Made by a program: the position numbers and the translations under genes
Part shown: positions 26,448 to 34,790 of the stretch, one piece after another
Layout: every line of letters begins with the position of its first letter
How positions within the stretch are numbered: the first letter of the stretch is position 1
Source of the DNA: Leptospira limi
GTDB taxonomy: Bacteria; Spirochaetota; Leptospiria; Leptospirales; Leptospiraceae
Direction: 5' to 3'
Length of the DNA stretch: 64,000 bases
NCBI RefSeq assembly: GCF_026151395.1
Contig: NZ_JAMQPV010000004.1
Span: forward strand, 124,001-188,000
Notes under the pieces: model-generated
Told to the model about the DNA's origin: nothing
The model's input: only the letters and a program-made list of their open reading frames with translations
Database searches by the model: none

Positions 26448-26876
26448 ATGTTATTTCTTCGGCTGTGTGTAGTTTTTTTAATTTGTGTAACCACAATATT
26501 GGGACAAAATAGAACATTGAAACAATGTGTCTCCTTGGTTGATTGTGAAAAAAAGGCAGATCTCACTTCCATTCATAGAAAAAAAATAACTTTCTTATCT
26601 TTTGGCATCAATGAGTTTTCAAAAGATGCGACAATTCAATCACTCATTCCTATTTATCTAAAAAGAGCCAAATCGATTCTTCTTGAAGCGAATGGAGATA
26701 CTGGTTACACTGGAGAAGTTATACTAAAGGTTACTCATAAACCAGAATACAAACAGGCTCAACTACAAAAAGCGGAAGAAGACCTTTCCTTCATAGAGAA
26801 TCAATTAGCTAAATGTTCTCCAGAACAAGTTAAAGAATTTAATGAATTAAAAGGAATACTTCAAAATTCTAAATGA
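26448..26876 (+). CDS. Small exported protein
   Basis: A 142-residue product with a signal peptide (LFLRLCVVFLICVTTILG) and a mature domain with two conserved-looking Cys (KQCVSLVDCEKK). I recognise no family. It overlaps the next gene by 4 bp, and the pair forms a two-gene operon of exported proteins. No strong ribosome binding site is visible. Confidence 0.6.
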   Translation: MLFLRLCVVFLICVTTILGQNRTLKQCVSLVDCEKKADLTSIHRKKITFLSFGINEFSKDATIQSLIPIYLKRAKSILLEANGDTGYTGEVILKVTHKPEYKQAQLQKAEEDLSFIENQLAKCSPEQVKEFNELKGILQNSK

Positions 26877-27133
26877 GTCGTTTTATTTTTTCTGTAATTT
26901 TCATTTTCTTTAACTTTCATTGCAGTCAACTATCTAGAGAGGAACAATTACATGATGAATGTAATACAACTCGAAAGAATGGATATTTGTATATGATACC
27001 TATCCTCCAAAAACACACACCAGATGGTGCAACCGATACCAATACGATCTATTGGATTGGCAATACAGAATTGGCTTATAAAAAATGCATTTCAGAAGCA
27101 AAGAAAAATGAGTTCAATTTACGTTCCAATTGA
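26873..27133 (+). CDS. Small lipoprotein
   Basis: An 86-residue product with a hydrophobic N-terminus and the lipobox-like FNFHC, giving lipidated Cys17. The short mature part has two further Cys (HDECNTT and YKKCISE). Its start ATG overlaps the stop of the previous gene, implying coupling. The 3' end overlaps the convergent ndh by 15 bp. Function unknown. Confidence 0.6.
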   Translation: MSRFIFSVIFIFFNFHCSQLSREEQLHDECNTTRKNGYLYMIPILQKHTPDGATDTNTIYWIGNTELAYKKCISEAKKNEFNLRSN

Positions 27134-28390
27134 TGCATCATTTGCTTCTTCTTGGATTAGTCTTGAGCCGGCTCGAAATGTTAAATAACTCCAAACCCAA
27201 CTGATGAGAGTGCTCATCTTATTTTTGAATCCAACTTGGTAAACAAGGTGTACAAAGAGCCACCCAAACCAACCCATTATACCCTTTAGCCGTATTCCGC
27301 CAAACTCAGCAACTGCATCTGTCCTTCCGATGGTTGCCATATTACCTTTGTCAAAATATTGAAATGGAATTAAGGTTTTATTTTTTTCAATTGATTGTAT
27401 GATTTTAGCTACATATCTCCCTTGTTGCATGGCAACAGGAGAAACTCCTGGCAGAGGTCTGTTTAAACCTTTACTAAAATTGGCAGCATCTCCAATAACA
27501 AATACATTTGGATATTCTATTGTTCTGCAAAATTCATCTACAACGATTCTATTCGCCTTATCCTTGTTAATTGAAAGTTTTTGTGATAGTTCTGAGCCCT
27601 CAACTCCTGCAGCCCATATGATAGTATTAGATACAATCGTTCTATCTTTGAGGACAACTCCCGTGTCGGTTATATCCAATACAGGTGAGTTAGTTAATAC
27701 TTCAACTCCCCTACTTTCTAACTTTTCCTTTGTGAAGGAGCTGGATTTTTCGCTGAATGCATTTAATAATCTTGGACCAGCTTCTATTAAGGTTACTTTT
27801 GTCATACCCGAATCGATACTACGTAAGTCTTTTCGAATGATATTATGTGATAACTCAGCAATGGAACCTGCTAACTCAACTCCAGTTGGTCCTCCGCCAA
27901 TAATCACATAATGCATTAAACTTTTTGCTTTTTCGTAATCTCCGATTAATTCGGCTTGTTCGAAAGATAATAGAATCTGTTTTCGAATTGCCAATGCATC
28001 TTTTAAATTTTTCAATCCTAAGGTTTTTGATTGCCATTGAGAATTTCCGAAATAACTGGTTTTTGCTCCTGTAGCAATTACCAGATAATCATATTTTTCG
28101 TTATGGTTTTGAAATGACACTTCTCTTGTATTAAAGTTGATACCTGTCACCTCACCATATAAAATTTTTACATTTTTAAAATCGGTTGTTATAGATCGAG
28201 TTGGAATCGCTATATCTGCTGGAGAAAGTACTGCAGTTGCTACTTGGTAAAGTAATGGTTGGAACAGATGATGATTCTTTTTATCGATTACTAAAATTTC
28301 AAAGTTTTCCTTGTTCCCGAGTGATTTGATAACTTGTAGTCCACCAAAACCAGCACCAATGATAATAATCTTTTTCTTTAATTGGGACAC
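27119..28390 (-). CDS. ndh: Type II NADH dehydrogenase
   Basis: This 423-residue FAD-dependent, non-proton-pumping NADH:quinone oxidoreductase has an N-terminal dinucleotide fold GAGFGGLQ, NAD-binding IGGGPTGVELAG, and FVIGDAANF near the FAD end. A C-terminal membrane-associated helix region ends the chain. It starts at GTG with AGGAG upstream. It would feed electrons into menaquinone, for which mqnD lies elsewhere in this window. The LMW phosphatase gene lies 2 bp upstream. Confidence 0.9.
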   Translation of the reverse strand: MSQLKKKIIIIGAGFGGLQVIKSLGNKENFEILVIDKKNHHLFQPLLYQVATAVLSPADIAIPTRSITTDFKNVKILYGEVTGINFNTREVSFQNHNEKYDYLVIATGAKTSYFGNSQWQSKTLGLKNLKDALAIRKQILLSFEQAELIGDYEKAKSLMHYVIIGGGPTGVELAGSIAELSHNIIRKDLRSIDSGMTKVTLIEAGPRLLNAFSEKSSSFTKEKLESRGVEVLTNSPVLDITDTGVVLKDRTIVSNTIIWAAGVEGSELSQKLSINKDKANRIVVDEFCRTIEYPNVFVIGDAANFSKGLNRPLPGVSPVAMQQGRYVAKIIQSIEKNKTLIPFQYFDKGNMATIGRTDAVAEFGGIRLKGIMGWFGWLFVHLVYQVGFKNKMSTLISWVWSYLTFRAGSRLIQEEANDASIGT

Positions 28391-28392
28391 AT

Positions 28393-28866
28393 TTATACTC
28401 CTAAGTAATCTAAGAAGCCAATAGAACAGTTCTCTACTAATTCTTGAACGTTTTCAAAGTCCTTTTCACTTCCATAATACGGGTCAGGAACTATATCAGG
28501 TCCTGTATCAGAACGAAATTTTCCGAATTTAAAAATTTTATTTTTTAGGGCTTCATCATTTGTTAGACTTAGTAATTCGTTATAATTGTTATTATCCATA
28601 ACAATTAAATAGTCAAAGTATTGAAGATCCTTAGATTGTAATTTTCTAGATCGATGGGTCAATTGGATTCCATGTTGAAGTGCTGCTTTGCGTGTCCGAG
28701 GGTCTGGTAGTTCTCCATCGTGATAACCAGATGTACCACAAGAATCAACTTCGAACATGTGATCTAATTTTCTTTTTTTTATTAAATTTTCGAATGCACC
28801 TTGAGCCGCTGGAGATCGACAAATATTACCCAAACAAATAAACAGTACTTTAATTTTATCTTTCAT
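28393..28866 (-). CDS. Low-molecular-weight protein tyrosine phosphatase
   Basis: The P-loop CLGNICRS (residues about 11-18) and the acid motif DPYY near residue 130 identify an LMW-PTP of 157 residues, full length for the family. It removes phosphate from protein tyrosines or arginines in the cytoplasm. Neighbours (a metalloprotease upstream and ndh downstream) give no pathway clue. Confidence 0.92.
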   Translation of the reverse strand: MKDKIKVLFICLGNICRSPAAQGAFENLIKKRKLDHMFEVDSCGTSGYHDGELPDPRTRKAALQHGIQLTHRSRKLQSKDLQYFDYLIVMDNNNYNELLSLTNDEALKNKIFKFGKFRSDTGPDIVPDPYYGSEKDFENVQELVENCSIGFLDYLGV

Positions 28867-29541
28867 TTAATTTAAATAGTAAATATAATTTTTACCGCAT
28901 TCTCTTAGCCATTTTTCAGCTATTTTAAAATTAGGATTTTGACTTTTTACCAAATTCCAAAATTTTTGTGAGTGGTTGTGCTCGATCGTATGTGAAATTT
29001 CATGTAAGATAATGTAATCTATAATATAATCTGGGCAATGTACTAAGCTTAAGTTGATTGATATATAATTTTTGGAATTACAACTTCCCCATAATGATCG
29101 CATTGTCCTTATGCTAATTTTGTTTACCTTCGTTTTTAAATTGAATTCAAATTTTTTTACTAATGGTTCAATTTTAGAAGTTAATAGGGATTTTAAATAA
29201 TGTTTTGCTCTTTTCTTTCTTAATATCTCATTTTTCTCTTTTTTTACATAAAAACCATTCATAGGATCGTAGAATGTCTTTTTGTCATTGAAATAAATTT
29301 TTACACTTTCCCCGAATATGTGAATTGTTTCACCGTCTTCAAATTTGAGGCTCTTTGGTAAATCTTTAGGGATTTTTTGTAGTTTGTTTAAGATCCAGTT
29401 TTGTTTTTCGGCGATAAAGTTTTCTAATTGAATTTTTGAAATTTTTGCTGGGTGTTTTAGTACGACCCTACCGTTTAGATATACAGTTAATGATATATTT
29501 TTACTTTTTGTGATTTTTCTTTCAATTTCAATTTGAGTCAT
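28867..29541 (-). CDS. SprT/YgjP-like zinc metalloprotease
   Basis: A 224-residue protein with HEISHTIEHNHSQKFW (HExxH plus downstream His) and the WGSC...LSLVH segment typical of the M48-like DUF45/YgjP family. It is cytoplasmic and its substrate is unknown. It overlaps the beta-barrel gene upstream by 14 bp and directly abuts the phosphatase. Confidence 0.85.
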   Translation of the reverse strand: MTQIEIERKITKSKNISLTVYLNGRVVLKHPAKISKIQLENFIAEKQNWILNKLQKIPKDLPKSLKFEDGETIHIFGESVKIYFNDKKTFYDPMNGFYVKKEKNEILRKKRAKHYLKSLLTSKIEPLVKKFEFNLKTKVNKISIRTMRSLWGSCNSKNYISINLSLVHCPDYIIDYIILHEISHTIEHNHSQKFWNLVKSQNPNFKIAEKWLRECGKNYIYYLN

Positions 29542-30607
29542 TCGTTTCTATTTTTTCTTTAATTCCTGATTCTTGTTTTTCTGCATTATCGATGCCGTGG
29601 TTCCATTCTATTTTGTTGAGAACTCCTAATTCGATTGAAAAGTCTTTAATATTGATATGAGATTTAAATCCAGAGACCAGATTTGAAGTCAAATCAGCCA
29701 CGGTCAATCCTCCTTGAGAAGTGAATCTCCCTTCTGAGAAAAATCGTCTATGATTGAGTCTAAAATAACTTAACCATGTTGGATTAAATTGGTAACCTAC
29801 TTCAATTTTAGAACTCCATCCGAAGCCATAATTTTCAGAGAAAAAGTTAATCGATCTCTGAACATGAAAATCTCTGGTTTTTATCCTTCCGATTGAAGGC
29901 ATAAAACTAAAATCGAAATATAAATTGTTTTTGGAATATCGATAACCACCACCATAAAAAAATTCCCACAGATCATTAGAGTAACTTAATCCTAATCCTA
30001 TCGGCGCATAAAAAACAGGAGTTGATTCTATGTATTGATTCACATCATAAAAAAGGTATTTGAAGTAGGAATATCGGGCTCCTGTTGCTATGAAAAAACC
30101 AGAACCTTCTTTCCAGTAATCAGGATTTGCATCCTGAAAATAATAACGACCAAAAAGCTCGATTCTGTTTTCAACAATGGTAGATTTACCTTTTCCGTCG
30201 GCAAAATTTCTGCTTCCTGAATATACAGTTGCTGAGTCACGGTAACTCCATTCTCGGGTTGCAATATTTGTTGAATTTTCAGTCGAAACTGTTCCTAGAA
30301 AAAAATCTTCATCCCTAGCTTCACCTGATTTTTGATTCCAACCCGTTGTTTTCAGTTTTCCATTAATTTCCCATCTATCTTTTGTATAAATTCCCTGGAT
30401 TCCAAATAATGTGAAAGTGCGCGGGAAGGAAATTCTAGAACCACCACGAATACCTGATAAATTTGGGTATTTATTGCCTGTTTCAAAGATGTACTCACCT
30501 CCGGATTTTTCGATGGATGGTCCCCAAATAACTTCAGATTTCGTTGGAGTAGTAATAACTAGTAAAGAGGTAAAAACGAGGAAAAATTTGAAAAAATTTT
30601 GCACCAA
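29528..30607 (-). CDS. Candidate outer-membrane beta-barrel protein
   Basis: The 359-residue product has a signal peptide (FFKFFLVFTSLLVITTPTKS), then alternating hydrophobic and polar beta strands rich in Tyr and Trp, as in porin-like barrels (e.g. FFYGGGYRYSKNNLYFDFSF). I do not recognise the family. The start is TTG 30607 or GTG 30604, with no strong ribosome binding site. It lies just before the parA2 operator region and is transcribed away from it. Confidence 0.55.
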   Translation of the reverse strand: MVQNFFKFFLVFTSLLVITTPTKSEVIWGPSIEKSGGEYIFETGNKYPNLSGIRGGSRISFPRTFTLFGIQGIYTKDRWEINGKLKTTGWNQKSGEARDEDFFLGTVSTENSTNIATREWSYRDSATVYSGSRNFADGKGKSTIVENRIELFGRYYFQDANPDYWKEGSGFFIATGARYSYFKYLFYDVNQYIESTPVFYAPIGLGLSYSNDLWEFFYGGGYRYSKNNLYFDFSFMPSIGRIKTRDFHVQRSINFFSENYGFGWSSKIEVGYQFNPTWLSYFRLNHRRFFSEGRFTSQGGLTVADLTSNLVSGFKSHINIKDFSIELGVLNKIEWNHGIDNAEKQESGIKEKIETNDSN

Positions 30608-30706
30608 CTTAGAATGAATATTACCTCAATGTTGTAAATTCGTAATTTGATTTCCTCTAGGTGTTTTGAGGAAACTTGGTGAGTTAACATCTCCAATTAA
30701 AATTAC

Positions 30707-30739
30707 CTCTTAGGGGTGAAATGATTTCACCCCTAAGAG
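30707..30739. promoter_or_regulatory. 33-bp palindrome upstream of parA2 (candidate parS2/operator)
   Basis: Two 16-bp perfect arms, CTCTTAGGGGTGAAAT and ATTTCACCCCTAAGAG, flank a single G. The inner 21 bp (GGGGTGAAAT, centre base, ATTTCACCCC) recur inside parB2 with C at the centre. Such a long perfect palindrome ahead of parA is best explained as a ParB2 or repressor site. A TTGACA (30751-30756) follows, but a good -10 box at normal spacing is not obvious. Confidence 0.7.
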
Positions 30740-30749
30740 ACATAATTAA
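30737..30749. repeat. 13-mer GAGACATAATTAA shared with the rep control region
   Basis: The identical 13-mer lies at 6211-6223, at the start of the rep operator. Here it overlaps the last 3 bp of the parA2 palindrome. It may mark a shared regulator or host-factor site of the two replicon modules. Confidence 0.4.
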
Positions 30750-30796
30750 ATTGACAATAGTCATCAAGATACGATGGTTAGAGTAGGTTAGGTAAA

Positions 30797-31714
30797 GTGG
30801 AAACAGTTTTTGATTCTGAAGAGGCTGCAAAATTTGTTGGGATAAGCCTCGATGATTTTCAGCAGAGGGTAACGGCATTAAAAGTTCCTGGATGGAAAAC
30901 TGGTGAATTTAAGAAGTCGGTACTTTCCAAATATTTTGAAATCAATCATTCGGAAGGATTTGATAGTAACGTTATAGCAATCTCTAACCAAAAGGGAGGG
31001 GAGGGGAAAACAACTATCAGCTTATACTTAGCAGAAGCACTTTCGGAAAAACATAAAGTATTATTAATTGATTGGGATCCACAAGCGAATGCTACTCAGT
31101 TATTTCTAAATGACGATGTTACTTCAATAATGGATTATTTGGGATATCGTGGAAAAAAACCAAGAAACATTGAACCCCTTATCAAAACAGTAGCGAAGAA
31201 TTTTGATTTATTACCTTCCACATTGGAACTAGCAAACCTGACAACACCTTATGAAAGAGATGACTTTGAATTATTAAAAGAGGCGATTTTACCATTAAGA
31301 TCAAATTATGAATATATCATCATTGATTGTCCTCCTTCGTTAGGATTAATTTTAGAAAATGCATTGATTTGTGCAGATTATATTCTTGTACCAATTCAAA
31401 CTAGGGCATTTAGTTTACAAGGGATTCGAGACTTGTATGAAACCATCCAAAAAATTCAAAGAAAAGCCAATCAACGATTAAAACTTTTAGGTGCTGTCTT
31501 AAATCAATTCGAAGGCCAAAAAGCTTTGGCTGGTTTGGCAGAGGGAGTTAAAAAATATTTCCCTGTATTTGAAACCGTTATTCAAAGGCGTGAATCCATT
31601 CCGCAGGCTCAGGCAAAAATGAGTTTTTTATCAAAAATCGACCTAGCAACTATGAAAAATTTTCGAGAATTGGCAATAGAGGTTAAAGAGAAAATCAATG
31701 TCCAAAAAAACTGA
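30797..31714 (+). CDS. parA: ParA partition ATPase (second system) with N-terminal helical domain
   Basis: The start is GTG 30797 with an AGGT site upstream. The 305-residue protein has an N-terminal domain of about 55 residues that looks like a small HTH (EEAAKFVGISLDDFQQRV), then the ATPase: Walker A KGGEGKTT (66-73), LLIDWDPQAN (89-98), and IIIDCPPSLG. The extra domain makes it type-Ia-like, able to repress its own operon, unlike the short first ParA. The Glu in the P-loop is shared by both. It overlaps parB2 by 17 bp, the same spacing as in the first system. Confidence 0.92.
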   Translation: METVFDSEEAAKFVGISLDDFQQRVTALKVPGWKTGEFKKSVLSKYFEINHSEGFDSNVIAISNQKGGEGKTTISLYLAEALSEKHKVLLIDWDPQANATQLFLNDDVTSIMDYLGYRGKKPRNIEPLIKTVAKNFDLLPSTLELANLTTPYERDDFELLKEAILPLRSNYEYIIIDCPPSLGLILENALICADYILVPIQTRAFSLQGIRDLYETIQKIQRKANQRLKLLGAVLNQFEGQKALAGLAEGVKKYFPVFETVIQRRESIPQAQAKMSFLSKIDLATMKNFRELAIEVKEKINVQKN

Positions 31715-32408
31715 ATTCCAAGCCTTAGATTTAATATCAGCTTATTCTGAGAAAAAAAAGAATCCTTCTCATCTTGAGTTAAGCCAAATATTTCCAAATC
31801 CAACCCAACCTCGGCTTATTGGTAGAGAAGATACTTCTGATTTACTCCCTTCCATGGAACGACTAGGTCTCATAGAACCCATACTGGTTCGAAAAGAAAA
31901 AGGTAAGTATTTAATCGTTGCTGGTGAACGAAGATACCGTGCTGCATTAAAGTTGGGCTGGAAAGAAATACCAGCCATTGTAACAGATGCAAACGAAGAT
32001 GTTTGTTACGAAATGTCTTTAGCAGAAAATGAAAAACGAAAAAATTTAAATCCTTGGGAAGTTGGAAAGGCAATCCAATATCTAAGGAAAGAAAAGAAAA
32101 AAACTGCCGATGAAGTTTCAAATCTTTTAGGTTACAGTGAAAGGTATGTTAAACAACTTAGCAGTATAGCAAGATTAGATCAAAAATCAGTAATGGAATT
32201 GATCATAAGTGGTAAGCCATTGTCAGTCAAAAATTTAGAAGATTTACTAAAAAGAAAGGAAAATAGAGGGGGTGAAATCATTTCACCCCGTGTTGGATTA
32301 TCGCAGACTAAAATTAGCATTAATGTCGGAAAACTAAATAGTAAATTGCGCGAGAGTTTTTTAAAGGAATTAAACTCGCTCAAAAAAAAATACGGTATCA
32401 GTGAATAG
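31698..32408 (+). CDS. parB: ParB partition protein (second system)
   Basis: A 236-residue ParB with AGERRYRAA (75-83), ENEKRKNLNPWE (110-121, usual ENLQRxxL replaced), and an HTH at about 136-158. It is shorter than the first ParB. Remarkably, its own coding sequence carries a perfect 21-bp copy of the operator core at codons about 191-197, in the linker before the dimerisation end. That suggests the candidate centromere lies partly within the gene. Confidence 0.9.
   Translation: MSKKTEFQALDLISAYSEKKKNPSHLELSQIFPNPTQPRLIGREDTSDLLPSMERLGLIEPILVRKEKGKYLIVAGERRYRAALKLGWKEIPAIVTDANEDVCYEMSLAENEKRKNLNPWEVGKAIQYLRKEKKKTADEVSNLLGYSERYVKQLSSIARLDQKSVMELIISGKPLSVKNLEDLLKRKENRGGEIISPRVGLSQTKISINVGKLNSKLRESFLKELNSLKKKYGISE
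32269..32289. promoter_or_regulatory. Second palindrome copy, inside parB2 (candidate parS2)
   Basis: Arms GGGGTGAAAT (32269-32278) and ATTTCACCCC (32280-32289) flank a single C. The same arms form the core of the 33-bp palindrome at 30707-30739. It lies in the reading frame without disrupting it, giving the residues GGEIISPR. Two copies about 1.55 kb apart flank most of the parAB2 operon. Confidence 0.7.
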
Positions 32409-32415
32409 GGGAAAA

Positions 32416-33060
32416 ATGAAATCAACTTTAAAATTAAAAACAATAGATGATATCGAAAAAGAATTATCAATTATAATCACTTGCGAAAAAAAACAAAAAT
32501 CAGACATTACATTATCGCAAATTTTTGATTTTTTGGCTGAGTCCATTGAATTATCCATTCAGGGAGTAGGGTATACTACCAAAAGAACAACTATAAATAA
32601 ACTTTTAGGAAAATATAAATTTGCGAAACTTATATCAACTGGCCATTATACGAAGGCAAATCAAATCCCCGGTTTCCCACCTAAAGACTTAGGTGATCCA
32701 GAATCTGCACAATTAAGATTAAAAACATCTTTAACGGCTTTTAAATTACATTCTGGACCGTTTGCTGACCATCCAGTTTTTGGGGAACTTGATAAAAAAC
32801 AATGGGAGAAAATTCATGGAATTCTAGCTTCTTTTTTGTTTGGATACATACAGTTGTTTGGTGATGAGAAGCTAAGATTCACGAAAGATAGAGAAAATAA
32901 AAAAGATAGAAATTTTTCTGAAAAAAAACAAAATCACCACCAAAGAAAAAATGAAGACAAAGGTGAGTCCAAACCAAGCGGACACAATAATAGAAAATGG
33001 AAAAATAAAAAGAAAGCCCATTATAAGGGAAATAGAAACCAAGGAGGTGGACCTAAATGA
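32416..33060 (+). CDS. DUF1569 family protein with basic tail
   Basis: I start at ATG 32416, with AGGGGAAAA upstream, giving 214 residues. About residues 30-155 match DUF1569/DinB-like proteins, with HSGPFADHPVFGEL and the helical LSQIFDFLAESIELSIQG. The function of the family is unknown. The last 60 or so residues form a Lys/Asn/Arg/His-rich tail suggesting nucleic-acid binding. It begins 7 bp after the parB2 stop, so it may be a third component of this partition operon; that link is inference. Confidence 0.78.
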   Translation: MKSTLKLKTIDDIEKELSIIITCEKKQKSDITLSQIFDFLAESIELSIQGVGYTTKRTTINKLLGKYKFAKLISTGHYTKANQIPGFPPKDLGDPESAQLRLKTSLTAFKLHSGPFADHPVFGELDKKQWEKIHGILASFLFGYIQLFGDEKLRFTKDRENKKDRNFSEKKQNHHQRKNEDKGESKPSGHNNRKWKNKKKAHYKGNRNQGGGPK

Positions 33061-33659
33061 GGATAACGTTAGTAAGCGGAAGTCATAGAAAAAATTCACA
33101 ATCATTAAAAGTAACAAATTTTTTAGCATCAATTTTAAAAGATAAAGGCATCGAAATTAAAATTCTAGACTTAGGTAATTCACCATTACCAATTTGGGAG
33201 CCTGGAATGTGGGAAAAAGATTCGGAGATAAAAAAGTTTTGGAACGAATACAACCAAGGATTGTCTGAATCGGATGCATTTGTATTTATTACTCCAGAAT
33301 ATGCTGGTATGGCAAGTCCAGCGATGAAAAACTTTTTCCTATATTTATCTGGTGGGGACATTTCTCATAAACCAGGGCTTATAATAACGGTATCAAGTGG
33401 AATGGGTGGAAGTTACCCAAATGCCGAATTGAGAATGTCTAGTTACAAAAATACAAGAATCGTTTACATTCCAGACCACGTTATTGTGAGACATGTAGAA
33501 ACACTTTTAAATTCGGAATCACCAGAATCTAAGGAAGATACATATATCCGAAGTAGATTAAACTATGTTTTGAACGTGTTAGTAGAATATGCAAAAGCGT
33601 TCACAGCTATTAGGTCAAGTGGTGTGATTGATATAAAAACTTACCCTTTTGGATTATAA
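33057..33659 (+). CDS. NADPH-dependent FMN reductase family protein
   Basis: A 200-residue flavodoxin-like protein with the FMN-binding SGSHRKNSQS near the start and TPEYAGMASPAMKNFFLYL typical of NADPH-dependent FMN/azo-type reductases. It overlaps the previous gene by 4 bp (ATGA), continuing the parAB2 operon. A role in partition is not expected, so the operon may be mixed. The 3' end overlaps the convergent acyltransferase by 50 bp. Confidence 0.85.
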   Translation: MRITLVSGSHRKNSQSLKVTNFLASILKDKGIEIKILDLGNSPLPIWEPGMWEKDSEIKKFWNEYNQGLSESDAFVFITPEYAGMASPAMKNFFLYLSGGDISHKPGLIITVSSGMGGSYPNAELRMSSYKNTRIVYIPDHVIVRHVETLLNSESPESKEDTYIRSRLNYVLNVLVEYAKAFTAIRSSGVIDIKTYPFGL

Positions 33660-34680
33660 TCGATATTAAAATTGGAATTCCTACGTTCAATAATAGTGTC
33701 AATACATACCCAAAAAATGGACCTCCAAAGGTATATGGATCTACACTGTGCATAAAGTGTATGATAAATGGATGCAGTAGGAAGATAAATAAACTTTGAT
33801 TTCCTATATAACTGAGGATTTTGGATATTGATCCATTGAAATCATTCAGGTATTGCCAAACGAATAACAGAAATAGTATCGGATATATGGTGTGGTGATT
33901 TTTTAAGTCTGTACCAAATAAATGACTAACTATTAGTACCAAAATTAAAGATAAAACGTAATAAATTGATAATATAAATTTTGAATTCTGATTGATTTCA
34001 GAATTCGATTGTTTTGTTTTCCCTATATGAATTCCTAGAACGAAGAAAAAAATATAATTGAAGATTGAAATTGAATGGTACTCAATCGGTAAAAAAGTAT
34101 CAAAAAACCCTAAATTGGATATCACGTTGATTAAAAAGGAAATTAATAGGATTATATTTCGCCAATTATCTTCTTTCATGATTGGATTCAAAATATAGAA
34201 TAATATGTAAAATTGTAACAACAAAGGTACAAAATAGAAGGGTGTAAACACTTTACCTAAAGCATAAAAAGTAAAAAACTCATTGAGTGAATAATGATTG
34301 TATTTAATCCAATACCCAAAAATTGAGAATACCGTATAAGGTACAACTAAGTGCCTAAATTTTGATATCCAATAACCTTCCTTTATTTTTAGAAAAATAG
34401 CTGATGTCAGGATAAACATTGGGACAGAAAAACGTGCCAAATTCGATAACATCAATGTATTATGGATAATAAAAGTATCACCAGGATGAAAAAACTGAAA
34501 GTAAGAATGGATATGAATCATTACAATTCCTATCATTGCAAACCCTCTTAATACATCAAAACGTGATTCTCTGCTATTTTTTGATTGGTTTGGCACTGGA
34601 AATAATAATGGAATGCGGAAGAAGTAAAACGTAAGTGCCAACATCCCTGCTAGTATGATCCCTAATAATTCCCATTCCAT
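33610..34680 (-). CDS. Acyltransferase family 3 (OafA/YrhL-like) membrane protein
   Basis: I place the start at ATG 34680 because AAGGA lies 10 bp upstream; two earlier in-frame ATGs have no such site. The protein has about ten hydrophobic segments and the family motif RFDVLRGFAMIGIVMIH with its conserved Arg and His. It probably O-acylates a surface glycan (e.g. LPS O-antigen) using a membrane donor. The 50-bp convergent overlap with the flavin reductase is unusual but both frames look real. Confidence 0.78.
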   Translation of the reverse strand: MEWELLGIILAGMLALTFYFFRIPLLFPVPNQSKNSRESRFDVLRGFAMIGIVMIHIHSYFQFFHPGDTFIIHNTLMLSNLARFSVPMFILTSAIFLKIKEGYWISKFRHLVVPYTVFSIFGYWIKYNHYSLNEFFTFYALGKVFTPFYFVPLLLQFYILFYILNPIMKEDNWRNIILLISFLINVISNLGFFDTFLPIEYHSISIFNYIFFFVLGIHIGKTKQSNSEINQNSKFILSIYYVLSLILVLIVSHLFGTDLKNHHTIYPILFLLFVWQYLNDFNGSISKILSYIGNQSLFIFLLHPFIIHFMHSVDPYTFGGPFFGYVLTLLLNVGIPILISIIIQKGKFLYQSHHLT

Positions 34681-34790
34681 ATCGTAATTGTCCTTTTCGA
34701 ACATTTTCATTTTATATTTCAGGATGGAAAGGAAAATGAATTCAGATTTTAGCCAAAATAGCCAAAAATAGATATAGGAGTCACCATTTT

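Noticed and set aside
26357..26572. 72-codon N-terminal extension of the alpha/beta hydrolase
   Set aside because: It overlaps the divergent gene starting at 26448 and has no domain character; the fold begins after ATG 26356.
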